Assembly (NCBI GenBank): GCA_034007745.1
Contig: JAVEQI010000015.1
Span: 11,733 to 75,732, forward strand
From: Desulforapulum sp034007745
Lineage (GTDB): Bacteria; Desulfobacterota; Desulfobacteria; Desulfobacterales; Desulfobacteraceae
DNA: 64,000 bases
Reading direction: 5' to 3'
Part shown: positions 53,611 through 62,556 of the stretch, in pieces
Layout of the letters: every line of letters begins with the position of its first letter
Numbering within the stretch: the stretch's first letter is position 1
Notes under the pieces: model-generated
What the model saw: the letters and a program-made list of their open reading frames with translations, nothing else
What the model was told of the DNA's origin: nothing
The model's database searches: none
Made by a program: the position numbers and the translations under genes

Positions 53611-55193
53611 AAGAACTTGTCGTAAATGCCGCGGAACATGAAACCCGGGTGGCTCTGCTTGAAAACGGCACCATTGCCGAACTCTTTATCGAACAGGACG
53701 ACGAGACAAACATCACGAGCAACATCTACAAGGGAAGAATCCAGCGGGTGCTTCCGGGAATGCAGGCCGCATTCGTAGATATCGGCCTTGCCCAGGCAGC
53801 CTTTCTCTACGTGGATGACATTTATGACGAAACAAGCCGCGAGCTTGCCCGGCAGTTTGAACAGGAAGGTGATGCATTTTCTGATGATCCAGACCACAAT
53901 GGTTCAGGTCCAGATGCCCCAGACCCTGAGCCCCAGGATGACCCCCAGAAATCCCAGGAATGGGAACCATCATTTTCACCCGAGGTGAGGATTGAAGATC
54001 TTGTGACCGAAGGCCAGGAGATCCTTGTGCAGATCTCAAAATCCCCCATGGGCACTAAGGGCCCCAGGGTAACGGCCCACATCTCTCTGCCCGGCCGATT
54101 CATGGTGCTGATGCCCACGGTGGACCATGTGGGCATCTCCAAGAGAATAACGGCGGAAGCAGAACGGTCAAGACTCAAGGAGCTTCTCACCTGTGTGCGC
54201 CAGGACAACTTCGGCTATATCTTCCGCACCGCAGCCGAGGGCATAGACGAGGAGCACCTCAAGAAAGAGATTACCTTTCTCACCAAAACCTGGGAGAACA
54301 TCCAGAAAAAGAACAAGACCTCGTCAGCCCCGGCCCTCTTATACCGGGACCTCACCGTCACCTTCCGGGCCGTGCGGGATCTTCTTACGGACGAGGCAGA
54401 CAAGCTCGTGATCGACTCAAAGATCGGTTATGACAGCGTGCTGGCGTTTCTGGACAAGCTCATGCCCGACATCAAGGTTTCCGTGGAGCTCTACCAGGGC
54501 AGCGAACCCATATTTGACGCCTACAACATCGAGGGAGACATTACCCGAGCATTAAAGAAAAAGGTGTGGCTCAAATCCGGAGGCTACATCATCATCGATC
54601 CCACCGAAGCCCTGGTTGCCATCGACGTGAACACGGGCCGATACGTGGGGAAATACAACTTTGACGAAACCATCCTCAAAACCAACCTTGAGGCCGTGAA
54701 AGAAATTGCCTACCAGATACGGCTTCGAAACATCGGCGGCATCATCATCATCGACTTCATAGACATGAAAAAAAACCAGCACAAGGAAAAGGTTATGAAC
54801 CTTTTGACCAAGACCCTCAAAAGGGACAAGGCCCAGACAAATGTGCTGCCCATCAGCGAGCTTGGCCTGGTTGAGATGACAAGAAAACGGGTGAGAAAGA
54901 ATCTCACCCGCACCCTTTGTGAGCCATGCTTCTACTGCGGAGGCGACGGCATGCTCCTGTCCAAACGATCTATTTGCCACAAGATTCACAGGGATCTTTT
55001 AAACGAGGCCGACGACATCATGGGCAGCAGATTCACCCTCAAGGTCCATCCGGAAATCGCCCACCTCCTCCACGGCGAGCAGAAACACCTGATAATTTCC
55101 CTTGAACGTGAAATAAGACGCCCGATCATCATATACCCTGAACAACATTACCACATCGAGGAGTACCACATATTTGAGACCCTGGAGAAATAA
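53604..55193 (+). CDS. rng: Ribonuclease G/E family
   Basis: A 529-residue endoribonuclease. S1 domain with a long acidic insertion (GNIYKGRIQRVLPGMQAAFVD, insertion about residues 75-125), RNase H-like and DNase I-like domains with YIIIDPTEALVAIDVNTGR and GGIIIIDFIDM (metal Asp residues), the zinc-link CEPCFYCGGDGM and a small C-terminal domain. There is no RNase E-type scaffold tail, so it is RNase G-like. Roles known for the family: 5' end maturation of 16S rRNA and mRNA decay. Confidence 0.94.
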   Translation: MLKELVVNAAEHETRVALLENGTIAELFIEQDDETNITSNIYKGRIQRVLPGMQAAFVDIGLAQAAFLYVDDIYDETSRELARQFEQEGDAFSDDPDHNGSGPDAPDPEPQDDPQKSQEWEPSFSPEVRIEDLVTEGQEILVQISKSPMGTKGPRVTAHISLPGRFMVLMPTVDHVGISKRITAEAERSRLKELLTCVRQDNFGYIFRTAAEGIDEEHLKKEITFLTKTWENIQKKNKTSSAPALLYRDLTVTFRAVRDLLTDEADKLVIDSKIGYDSVLAFLDKLMPDIKVSVELYQGSEPIFDAYNIEGDITRALKKKVWLKSGGYIIIDPTEALVAIDVNTGRYVGKYNFDETILKTNLEAVKEIAYQIRLRNIGGIIIIDFIDMKKNQHKEKVMNLLTKTLKRDKAQTNVLPISELGLVEMTRKRVRKNLTRTLCEPCFYCGGDGMLLSKRSICHKIHRDLLNEADDIMGSRFTLKVHPEIAHLLHGEQKHLIISLEREIRRPIIIYPEQHYHIEEYHIFETLEK

Positions 55194-55217
55194 TCAACCT
55201 CTCCAATTAATGAAATC

Positions 55218-55246
55218 TTGACACCTGACAAATAATGGATTAAAGT
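55218..55246 (+). promoter_or_regulatory. Candidate promoter of rpmH-rnpA
   Basis: Perfect -35 TTGACA (55218-55223), 17-base spacer, -10 TAAAGT (55241-55246). About 80 bases of leader follow before rpmH, including the hairpin at 55270-55284. Confidence 0.65.
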
Positions 55247-55269
55247 TTCATGTTTATTATGGCAGTTTA

Positions 55270-55297
55270 GGTGGAAAAACCACCCGAATATTTTTTT
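55270..55297 (+). terminator. Hairpin with T-run in the rpmH leader
   Basis: GGTGG-AAAAA-CCACC (55270-55284), then CGAATA and seven T to 55297. It could end the rng transcript or attenuate transcription from the promoter just upstream. Confidence 0.55.
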
Positions 55298-55326
55298 GTC
55301 TTTTAACCTGTAAGGATTTACACCCC

Positions 55327-55461
55327 ATGAAAAGAACATTTCAGCCCAGCAGAATCAAACGAGCCAGAAGACACGGTTTCAGAAAAAGAATGTCAACGGC
55401 AGCCGGCAGGCGCATTGTAAACAATAGAAGAGCCAAGGGAAGAAAAAAACTTTCCGCTTAA
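55327..55461 (+). CDS. rpmH: 50S ribosomal protein L34
   Basis: A 44-residue basic protein, too small for most ORF cut-offs. It begins MKRTFQPSRIKRARRHGFRK and ends RAKGRKKLSA; this is the standard L34 sequence. ATG 55327 to TAA 55461. First gene of the conserved rpmH-rnpA-yidD-yidC-jag-mnmE cluster. Confidence 0.98.
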   Translation: MKRTFQPSRIKRARRHGFRKRMSTAAGRRIVNNRRAKGRKKLSA

Positions 55462-55476
55462 AAAAAGGCTTAGAAA

Positions 55477-55830
55477 TTGGGCGACTATTCGTTCCCTAAA
55501 ACTGAACGGCTCTTAGGTAGAGCCGACTTTTTAAAACTATCCAGATCTGGGCAAAAGAGACAGACACGATACTTTATTGCAGCCATGCTCAGGGACGAAT
55601 CAGGCACTACACGCCTGGGCATTACTGTATCCAAAAGAGTGGGGAATGCGGTAGAGAGAAACAGAATAAAGCGGATTGTCAGAGAATATTACAGGCTGAA
55701 CCGGGATTTGATCTCAGTAAAACGAGACATCAATATCATAGCAAGAAAATACGTGGCCTCCCTTTCCAACCAGGAGGTCAGAGATGAACTTGGCAAACTC
55801 TTTAAAAAGATTGTGGCATCTGATGGTTAA
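55477..55830 (+). CDS. rnpA: Ribonuclease P protein component
   Basis: A 117-residue basic protein that assists the RNase P RNA in cleaving tRNA 5' leaders. Seen: FPKTERLLGRADFLKLSRSG and the RNR signature GITVSKRVGNAVERNRIKRIVREYYR. The start is a TTG at 55477, 15 bases after rpmH, because the conserved SFPKxERL block follows at once and no ATG exists upstream in frame. The weak start fits low expression relative to L34. Confidence 0.95.
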   Translation: MGDYSFPKTERLLGRADFLKLSRSGQKRQTRYFIAAMLRDESGTTRLGITVSKRVGNAVERNRIKRIVREYYRLNRDLISVKRDINIIARKYVASLSNQEVRDELGKLFKKIVASDG

Positions 55831-56035
55831 GCGATCAATACTGTTGCTCATCAAGGTATACCAATACTTTATTTCCCCCTTGACAGGGCCGACCTGCCGA
55901 TTCTATCCAACGTGTTCCCAATATGCATCCGAGGCTGTCATGACTCATGGCAGCCTCAAGGGCTCCTGGCTTGCAATCCGGCGTATCCTGAAATGCCACC
56001 CGTTCCATCCCGGCGGTTTTGACCCTGTTCCCTGA
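55784..56035 (+). CDS. yidD: Membrane protein insertion efficiency factor
   Basis: An 83-residue protein of the YidD/UPF0161 family: hydrophobic amphipathic N-terminus, then ISPLTGPTCRFYPTCSQYASEA with its cysteines, and CHPFHPGGFDPVP at the end. ATG 55784 is chosen because AGGAGG lies six bases upstream; it overlaps rnpA by 47 bases. The next in-frame ATG, 55823, has no ribosome site. Helps YidC/Sec insertion. Confidence 0.95.
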   Translation: MNLANSLKRLWHLMVKRSILLLIKVYQYFISPLTGPTCRFYPTCSQYASEAVMTHGSLKGSWLAIRRILKCHPFHPGGFDPVP

Positions 56036-56157
56036 TCCGCCATCTTCTGATGATAAATGCCCTTTCTTCTTTTTCCAGTTAAGCTGAGTTGTAGCTTATT
56101 CTGGCTGGTTTTTATTGAACAACCTTTTATTCATGACATTCATCATTGGGAGACAAG

Positions 56158-57828
56158 ATGGACGAGCAGAAACGGCTATTCACCGCCATTATCCTTTCAA
56201 TCGTAGTTATTGTAGGGTGGAATTTCTTCTTTGTAGATTCAAAACCGGTACCGCAAAGACCGGGTAAAACGATTGAATCAAATGAGCGGTCCACGGCTGC
56301 CGGGAACGGAACAATGCCCCTACCCGGCACCGAGGCCCTGCAGACAACCGCAGAAACCACCCCCGATACAGCGGTGATCCCGACTCAAAAGGCAAGAACC
56401 ATCCATGTGTCAAACCGGTATTACAACCTTGCCATTTCAGAGGATGGGGCAACGGTAAGAAGCCTGACCCTGAACGACTTCCGCGAGGAGGTAGAAAAGG
56501 ATGCCCCGCTAAAAGAGATGGTTCCAGCAAGTCTTGCAGGCACGGGGCTGTTCGGCGTCACCCTTAACGGCAAAAGCATCCCCGGCCTCGACACAGCCCT
56601 TTTTACCGCCCAGACCGAAACCGACCAGATAAATGTGGGTCAGCAGGAGCGCAGCCTCACCTTTGCCTGGACCTCTGCCCAGGGAATTGTGGTTGAAAAG
56701 ATTTTCACTTTTTCACCGGGCAGCTATCTGATTGGATTTGACCTGGTCCTTAAAAACAGCTCGGGCATACCCCTGAGGGACGACATCATGATAGCCGTTC
56801 CCGGTGTCGTTGACGAGAAAAGTGCACGCTTCTCCTTTGAAGGACCCACAAGCTTGATCAACGGGGAACTCGAAGAGATTAAGACCAAGAAGATCAAAGA
56901 AAAGGACACCTACGATGGAGTTGTGAAGTGGGCTGGATTTACCGACCGCTACTTCATGTCCTGCGTGATTCCCAAATCCCCGGCCAGTGCAAAGGTCAAA
57001 CTCTCATTTAATGATCCCGTGGTAACGACCCGGTATGTTGAATCCATGGAACGGCTTGATCCCGGACATCAGATAATCTACTCGTTTTCTCTGTTCATGG
57101 GACCCAAGAGCCTTAAACTTTTGAGCAGCTTTGATAACGACCTTAAACGGGCGATCAATTTCGGCTGGTTCGACATCCTTGCCAAGCCCTGCCTCATTGG
57201 AATGAACCTCATCCACGGCCTCGTACCCAACTACGGCATCGCCATAATGCTTTTGACCCTGCTCATCAAGATCATCTTCTGGCCCCTTGGCACAAAGAGC
57301 TATAGATCCATGAACGACATGAAAAAACTCCAGCCCCTGATGATGGAGATAAGGGAAAAGTACAAAAACGACAAGCAGCAAATGAACAAGGAGGTGATGG
57401 GGCTCTACAAGACCTACAAGGTAAACCCCATGAGCGGATGCCTGCCCATGCTCGTTCAGATGCCCATCTTTTTTGCCCTGTACCGAATGCTATACCAGGC
57501 CATTGAACTCAGACACGCACCGTTCATGGGCTGGATTGTCGACCTTTCTGCTCCGGACCGGCTCTTTAATTTTGACTTTGCCATTCCCTTTATGCAGGCA
57601 CCCTACGGCATTCCCGTGCTCACAATTATCATGGGTGCAACCATGTTCCTCCAGCAGAAGATGTCCCCATCCACGGGCGACCCCACCCAGGCAAAGATGA
57701 TGATGCTCATGCCGTTGTTCATGACGTTCATCTTCATCAATTTCCCTGCAGGGCTTGTTCTTTACTGGCTTACCAACAACGTGCTTTCCATAGGACAGCA
57801 GTATTACATTCAAAAGAAATTTGCATGA
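56158..57828 (+). CDS. yidC: Membrane protein insertase YidC
   Basis: A 556-residue insertase with N-terminal helix (LFTAIILSIVVIVGWNFFFV), a large periplasmic domain (about 60-350) and the conserved five-helix core (from about 360: FGWFDILAKPCL, then KSYRSMNDMKKLQPLMMEIREKY and NPMSGCLPMLVQMPIFFALY, later FPAGLVLYWLTNN). ATG 56158 has a GGGAGA site; an in-frame TTG 12 bases upstream is unlikely. Inserts and folds membrane proteins such as subunits of respiratory complexes. Confidence 0.97.
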   Translation: MDEQKRLFTAIILSIVVIVGWNFFFVDSKPVPQRPGKTIESNERSTAAGNGTMPLPGTEALQTTAETTPDTAVIPTQKARTIHVSNRYYNLAISEDGATVRSLTLNDFREEVEKDAPLKEMVPASLAGTGLFGVTLNGKSIPGLDTALFTAQTETDQINVGQQERSLTFAWTSAQGIVVEKIFTFSPGSYLIGFDLVLKNSSGIPLRDDIMIAVPGVVDEKSARFSFEGPTSLINGELEEIKTKKIKEKDTYDGVVKWAGFTDRYFMSCVIPKSPASAKVKLSFNDPVVTTRYVESMERLDPGHQIIYSFSLFMGPKSLKLLSSFDNDLKRAINFGWFDILAKPCLIGMNLIHGLVPNYGIAIMLLTLLIKIIFWPLGTKSYRSMNDMKKLQPLMMEIREKYKNDKQQMNKEVMGLYKTYKVNPMSGCLPMLVQMPIFFALYRMLYQAIELRHAPFMGWIVDLSAPDRLFNFDFAIPFMQAPYGIPVLTIIMGATMFLQQKMSPSTGDPTQAKMMMLMPLFMTFIFINFPAGLVLYWLTNNVLSIGQQYYIQKKFA

Positions 57829-57939
57829 TCGAAACCGACATGGCCGGAAGGAACAACACCTTCCGGCTGCAGCGAACAATGGAACTCCTAGAATTCTAAA
57901 CTGTCGGCCGGAGCTTCCCATAAAACCCTTGGAGGTAGA

Positions 57940-59220
57940 ATGAAACAGACCCAGGAATTTGAAGGAAAAAATCTTGAACAGGCTATTGACAACGCCTGCA
58001 AATCCTTGAATCTTACCAGGAAAAAACTATCCTATGACGTGATCTCCTCCGGTTCCACCGGCATCTTTGGCATCGTTGGTGTCAAAAAGGCCAAAATACG
58101 CGTTTCCCTGCCGGACAAGAGGGAAAAAAAAGGAACAGGCAACGGTATTGGCTGGGATTCGTTTGAAGGCGACGACCTGAACGGCGTCATGTCCATTGTG
58201 GATGAGGCCTTTGCCGAGACCCCTGCTGCATCAGACGCCGCCCCGGATAAGGCCCCAGGTCAAAAACAGAGCCCCCCCCCCGGGAAAAAATCCGGCCATA
58301 AACCAAAGCAGAAATCAGACCAAAAGCCCCAGAAGGAACAGGCCCGTAAACCTGCACCGGCAAAGGAACCAGTGCCTGCAAAGGAAAAGGGCAAGACAAC
58401 CCCCCAACCCATGGCCGCCGATGCTGCCAAAGCCCCCCAGCCTGGTGGAGAGAAGGCTGCCCAGCCGGAACCTGAAAAGACACCAGAGTCAGCAAAACCC
58501 CGGCAGCCCGGTACTGCCCCTGCATCTGGAACAGCTCCAGAATCAAAACCAGAGCAAAAATCGGAACAGAAACCAGAAAAAAAACATCAGGAACAGACTG
58601 CTGCCCTTCAGGATTCAGACGAACTGGCGGCTGACAGCGCTGAATTCAACGAAAACCTTGACGAGGAGATCGATGACCGGGACGAGGGATATCCTCCAAA
58701 GTACAAGGATGAAATCCCCGTGGATGTGTCCGAGGAATCCATTGCCCTTGGCGTTGAGACCCTCCAGCACATGGTTGATCTGATCACCAGCGACTCTACT
58801 GTTGTAGCCTCAACCGACCAGGATCGTCTGCTTTTAAGAATCGAAGGTGGCAATTCGGGTGTTCTAATCGGCCGAAGGGGTCAGACCCTTGAGGCCATGC
58901 AGTTTCTCACCGACAAAATAATCAATCGCAAGAGCGAATCCAGGGTCAGGCTCAAGGTCGACATCGAAGGATACATGGAGACCCGCAAGGCCAATCTCCA
59001 GAGTCTTGCCCACAAGATGGCAGACAAGGCAAAAAAGACCGGGAAACCATCAACCATCAACCAGATGACAGCCCAGGACCGACGCATTGTCCACATCGCC
59101 CTCAAGGATGATACACGGGTCAGGACCCAGAGCATGGGCGACGGTTATTACCGACGCCTCGTGATCTTTCCAAAAAAGGGAAGCTTCAAGAAGCAGAGGC
59201 CGCCCAGAAAGCAGCCATGA
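57940..59220 (+). CDS. jag: Jag/KhpB RNA-binding protein (SpoIIIJ-associated)
   Basis: A 426-residue RNA-binding protein. Jag_N domain at residues 1-55 (FEGKNLEQAIDNACKSL...GVKKAKIRV); a long, disordered Pro/Lys/Glu/Gln-rich linker at about 85-235; a KH domain (GGNSGVLIGRRGQTLEAMQFL, about 310); and an R3H domain (QDRRIVHIALKDDTRVRTQSMG). The linker makes it about twice the length of the Bacillus homologue. Its stop overlaps the mnmE start. Known family role: post-transcriptional control of cell-envelope genes. Confidence 0.93.
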   Translation: MKQTQEFEGKNLEQAIDNACKSLNLTRKKLSYDVISSGSTGIFGIVGVKKAKIRVSLPDKREKKGTGNGIGWDSFEGDDLNGVMSIVDEAFAETPAASDAAPDKAPGQKQSPPPGKKSGHKPKQKSDQKPQKEQARKPAPAKEPVPAKEKGKTTPQPMAADAAKAPQPGGEKAAQPEPEKTPESAKPRQPGTAPASGTAPESKPEQKSEQKPEKKHQEQTAALQDSDELAADSAEFNENLDEEIDDRDEGYPPKYKDEIPVDVSEESIALGVETLQHMVDLITSDSTVVASTDQDRLLLRIEGGNSGVLIGRRGQTLEAMQFLTDKIINRKSESRVRLKVDIEGYMETRKANLQSLAHKMADKAKKTGKPSTINQMTAQDRRIVHIALKDDTRVRTQSMGDGYYRRLVIFPKKGSFKKQRPPRKQP

Positions 59221-60623
59221 CGCCTGATACTATAGCCGCCATTGCCACGGCATCAGGAAGGGGCGGGATTGGGGTAATACGTATATCCGGCCCCCTGGCC
59301 CTGGACCTTGTTCCCCATTTTTTCGGAACGACTCCAAAAGGCCCATCACCGGATTTGGCCCTCACCTCCCACACCATGGTTCACGGCTATATCTTTGAAC
59401 TCGAAAGTAACCGGATGATCGACGAGGTGTTTCTGGTAGCCATGAAGGCACCCCGGTCCTACACGGCCGAAGATGTGGTTGAAATCCAGGCCCATGCAGG
59501 GTCACTTGTAATGGGAACCATCCTGAACCAGGTGATCACAGCAGGCGCAAGAATTGCCGAACCCGGAGAATTCACCAAGCGGGCCTTTTTAAACGGCCGC
59601 ATTGACCTTACCCAGGCAGAGGCTGTGGCGGACATCATCGATGCCAAAACCACAAGTGCCCTTAAGATTGCTGCGGCCCAGGGAACTGGCGTATTAAAGG
59701 ATGCAATCCATAGCTCAAGGCAGGAACTCATCGACCTTCTCTCCCTTTTGGAGGCAGCCATTGATTTTCCCGATGAACTAGAGGAGCTGATTCCCCAGGA
59801 GCTGGGACTTGAACGGGTACAGAGGGTTAAGGCAGCATGCAGGCGTTACATCCAGACCTACGAAGAGGCTCACTTTCTAAGGGACGGCGTCAAGCTCGCC
59901 ATTTGCGGGCCTCCCAATGTGGGAAAATCGAGCCTGATGAACCAGTTCCTTGAAAAAGAACGATCCATTGTAACTGAATATCCCGGAACCACAAGGGATC
60001 TCATCGAGGAACCCCTGAACATAAACGGAATTACCTTCCTTGTTTCAGACACGGCAGGCATGCACCAGACCGATGACCTGGTGGAAAAGATCGGTATAGA
60101 GCGGGCCAAAAAGCACATTGCCGGGTCCGATATTGTTCTATTCATGAAGGATGCCACCCGAAAAATCTCCGAAAGCGAGCTCAAGGCCATTCTTCCCAGG
60201 GATAAAAAGATTATACTGGTCATCAACAAGATTGACCTTGTTGAAGGGAATGAGGCGGTTAAGAAAGGGAAGTACCAAAATGATGAGAATCTCCCCCCGA
60301 GCCTTGCCGCACTTCCCCAGGTTAGGATCTCAGCCCTGAAAAATCTGGGAATCGACAATCTTAGAAAAACCATCACCAGCCTCACCATGGAGGATATGGG
60401 CGAGACCTGTTCGGTGGTACCAAACTTAAGACACAGAAAGGCCCTGGAACGGGCCATGGAAAGCCTGGAAACGGCGGAAGCAGGCTTTTTAAATCTTCAG
60501 GATGAAGAGACCCTGGCCATGGATATAAGGCTGGCCGCCGATCTCCTCGGTGAAATAACCGGTGACACGGCGGGCATAGACATCCTTGACACCATCTTCA
60601 GCAAATTCTGCCTGGGAAAATAG
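59217..60623 (+). CDS. mnmE: tRNA uridine-34 modification GTPase
   Basis: A 468-residue enzyme that with MnmG makes cmnm5U in tRNA. N-terminal folate-binding domain (TIAAIATASGRGGIGVIRISG), helical domain, G domain with P-loop GPPNVGKSSLMN, G3 DTAGMHQTDD, G4 NKID, and the C-terminal CLGK with the essential Cys. The ATG at 59217 overlaps jag (ATGA). MnmG is not in the window. Confidence 0.97.
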   Translation: MTPDTIAAIATASGRGGIGVIRISGPLALDLVPHFFGTTPKGPSPDLALTSHTMVHGYIFELESNRMIDEVFLVAMKAPRSYTAEDVVEIQAHAGSLVMGTILNQVITAGARIAEPGEFTKRAFLNGRIDLTQAEAVADIIDAKTTSALKIAAAQGTGVLKDAIHSSRQELIDLLSLLEAAIDFPDELEELIPQELGLERVQRVKAACRRYIQTYEEAHFLRDGVKLAICGPPNVGKSSLMNQFLEKERSIVTEYPGTTRDLIEEPLNINGITFLVSDTAGMHQTDDLVEKIGIERAKKHIAGSDIVLFMKDATRKISESELKAILPRDKKIILVINKIDLVEGNEAVKKGKYQNDENLPPSLAALPQVRISALKNLGIDNLRKTITSLTMEDMGETCSVVPNLRHRKALERAMESLETAEAGFLNLQDEETLAMDIRLAADLLGEITGDTAGIDILDTIFSKFCLGK

Positions 60624-60633
60624 AGGAAAGACA

Positions 60634-61314
60634 ATGGAAATTGATTTTACAGAACATTTTGAAAAATATGAAGCCCTGGTCGCGACCGTTGACCAGATTT
60701 TTGCCCGGGTAAAAGAGGAATTTCCCAAGGAGGTATTCTGCAGGGAAAAGTGCAGCGACTGCTGCTACGCCATGTTCGATCTTTCCATCATCGAGGCGAT
60801 CTATCTTAACCACAAGTTCAGGGAAAAATTCAAGGGCACAGAAAAAAAAGACCTGATCGACGAGGCGGCAAAGACGGACCGGGCCATTGTGAAGCTGAAA
60901 AGAGAAGCTTACAAGGAGTTCAAAAGCGGAAAAAACGAGGTGGATATCCTTGGTAAAATATCCATGGAAAGGGTAAGATGCCCCCTTCTCGGGGCCAACA
61001 ACATGTGCATTCTCTACGAATCAAGGCCCATAACATGCAGAATTTACGGCATTCCCACCTCGAGTTCAGGCCTCAGCCACATCTGCGGCAGGACCAACTT
61101 CAAGGAGGGTGAAAAATATCCCACAGTGAACATGGACGTTATCTACTCGAAACTCCAGCTCATTTCAGCCGAGATGACCCTGGCCATCAACTCGGAGAAC
61201 ATCAAGATGTGTGAAATGCTCATCCCCGTTTCCATGGCCATGATCACCGATTTTGACGAAGAATACCTTGGCGTTAAAAAAAGGGATGCAAAAGAAAAGG
61301 AAGGAAAACCATGA
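60634..61314 (+). CDS. YkgJ-family cysteine-cluster protein (second copy)
   Basis: A 226-residue protein with the cysteine pattern EKCSDCCYAMFDL (about residue 45) and CPLLGANNMCILYESRPITCRIYG (about 115-140), then HICGRTNF. The likely start is ATG 60634 with GAGGAAA; the longer frame from 60586 would lie within mnmE. It overlaps the next hypothetical by four bases, forming a small operon with genes to 62981. Related in motif to the protein at 14282 but otherwise divergent. Function unknown. Confidence 0.78.
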   Translation: MEIDFTEHFEKYEALVATVDQIFARVKEEFPKEVFCREKCSDCCYAMFDLSIIEAIYLNHKFREKFKGTEKKDLIDEAAKTDRAIVKLKREAYKEFKSGKNEVDILGKISMERVRCPLLGANNMCILYESRPITCRIYGIPTSSSGLSHICGRTNFKEGEKYPTVNMDVIYSKLQLISAEMTLAINSENIKMCEMLIPVSMAMITDFDEEYLGVKKRDAKEKEGKP

Positions 61315-61667
61315 TGGAAGATTTCACCGCTGAAGAGATAGCCATTAGAAAAAAATACATCTACGACACCATGGGCAAACGGGGACGGCGTCAAATCGAC
61401 AAGGTCGGGTACGAAAAATGGGACCCCACCCAGACCCCCAAGGACCCCATCGATATCCGGACGGACGGCACCAAACGAACCGCCCAGCAGCTCATCCGGG
61501 AGTTCCTCCAGCAGACAAGCTTTGATGGCTACTCCAACTCGTTTGCCGAAGGAGCCCTTGAGATGTGCCTTGGCATCATCAACGATGAGGAAAAGATCCG
61601 GGGCATGTACGAGTTCACCAAGTGGTACATGGAACTCTTAAAAAAAGAGGGCCATGGACCCCTGTGA
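61311..61667 (+). CDS. Conserved-looking hypothetical protein
   Basis: 118 residues, not recognised. Charged and soluble, mostly helical by composition, with no signal peptide or metal motif. The start MMEDFTAEEIAIRKKY overlaps the previous stop, and the end overlaps the next start by 14 bases, so it is a real, translationally coupled gene rather than a chance frame. Its neighbours suggest a linked role with the YkgJ-like protein. Confidence 0.65.
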   Translation: MMEDFTAEEIAIRKKYIYDTMGKRGRRQIDKVGYEKWDPTQTPKDPIDIRTDGTKRTAQQLIREFLQQTSFDGYSNSFAEGALEMCLGIINDEEKIRGMYEFTKWYMELLKKEGHGPL

Positions 61668-62556
61668 TGGACCTGGTGATGCCAGGATCAATCCAGGTGT
61701 AATAAAAAGAGCATTGGCGATTGTCACCGAGTCGGAAATAAGAATCACCCCCAGGGATCTTGCCCGCTGCCTGGCAAAGGATGCGGGCATTTCCACGAAA
61801 GAGGCAAAAAGGGTGCTCAAATACCTGGTTGATATCAACGAACTGTCCTACTCCTACGACCTTGGCGCAACCCAGGTTGAGCCCTCGTTTGCAAGACCGG
61901 TAAGGGTTACCGATCACCTTGTCCTTAGCCCCTGGGCAACAAACCCGGCGCCTCCGTCCATTGAGATTCTCCTCTCACCGGGCATCTCGTTCGGATCAGG
62001 AAAACATCCGACAACCAGACTCTGCCTTGAGGCCATCGACCTTTCCCTCCTGGGACCGGGGTTCCCGGAAACGACACCCCAGGTCCCGGCCGATATTTCA
62101 CCCCCTGCCCCGTCCGAACGAACAGGGGCCCGCCATTACGCAAGAGCTGCGGATGTGGGAACCGGCTCCGGAGTTCTTGCCCTTGCCATGGTAAAGGCGG
62201 GATGCGACTCCTGCCTGGCCCTTGATACTGATCTTAACTCAGCGTCCGAGGCCATGCAGAATGTGATATTAAACGGCCTTGAACGCCAAATAGAGGTGAC
62301 CACGGACCTCCTTGCCCCCTCCCACGGCACCTTCGACCTCATTGCAGCCAACCTGAGATTTCCCACCCTCAAGGGCCTTGCCCCCCTGTTGCAAACCCTT
62401 TTGGACAACCTGGGCTGCCTGATCTTTTCTGGAATCAAGCCCTATGAACTTCACGGTCTAATCCAGCACTACTCAGACCATGGCTTCACCCCTGCCTGGA
62501 CAAAGGATGAAAAAGAGTGGTCGGCCCTTGTCCTCAAAAAAACTTGGAAGCCCTGA
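61654..62556 (+). CDS. PrmA-like methyltransferase with winged-helix-like N-terminus
   Basis: A 300-residue SAM-dependent methyltransferase. The core has ILLSPGISFGSGKHPTTRLCLEA, then ADVGTGSGVLALAMVKAGCDSCLALD (SAM-binding glycine loop) and FDLIAANLRFPTL, all as in ribosomal protein L11 methyltransferase. Residues 1-80, however, look like a winged-helix domain (ITPRDLARCLAKDAGISTKEAKRVLKYLV) instead of the usual L11-binding domain. It may thus be a PrmA paralogue with another target. The C-terminus overlaps the following YqaA frame. Confidence 0.75.
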   Translation: MDPCDGPGDARINPGVIKRALAIVTESEIRITPRDLARCLAKDAGISTKEAKRVLKYLVDINELSYSYDLGATQVEPSFARPVRVTDHLVLSPWATNPAPPSIEILLSPGISFGSGKHPTTRLCLEAIDLSLLGPGFPETTPQVPADISPPAPSERTGARHYARAADVGTGSGVLALAMVKAGCDSCLALDTDLNSASEAMQNVILNGLERQIEVTTDLLAPSHGTFDLIAANLRFPTLKGLAPLLQTLLDNLGCLIFSGIKPYELHGLIQHYSDHGFTPAWTKDEKEWSALVLKKTWKP

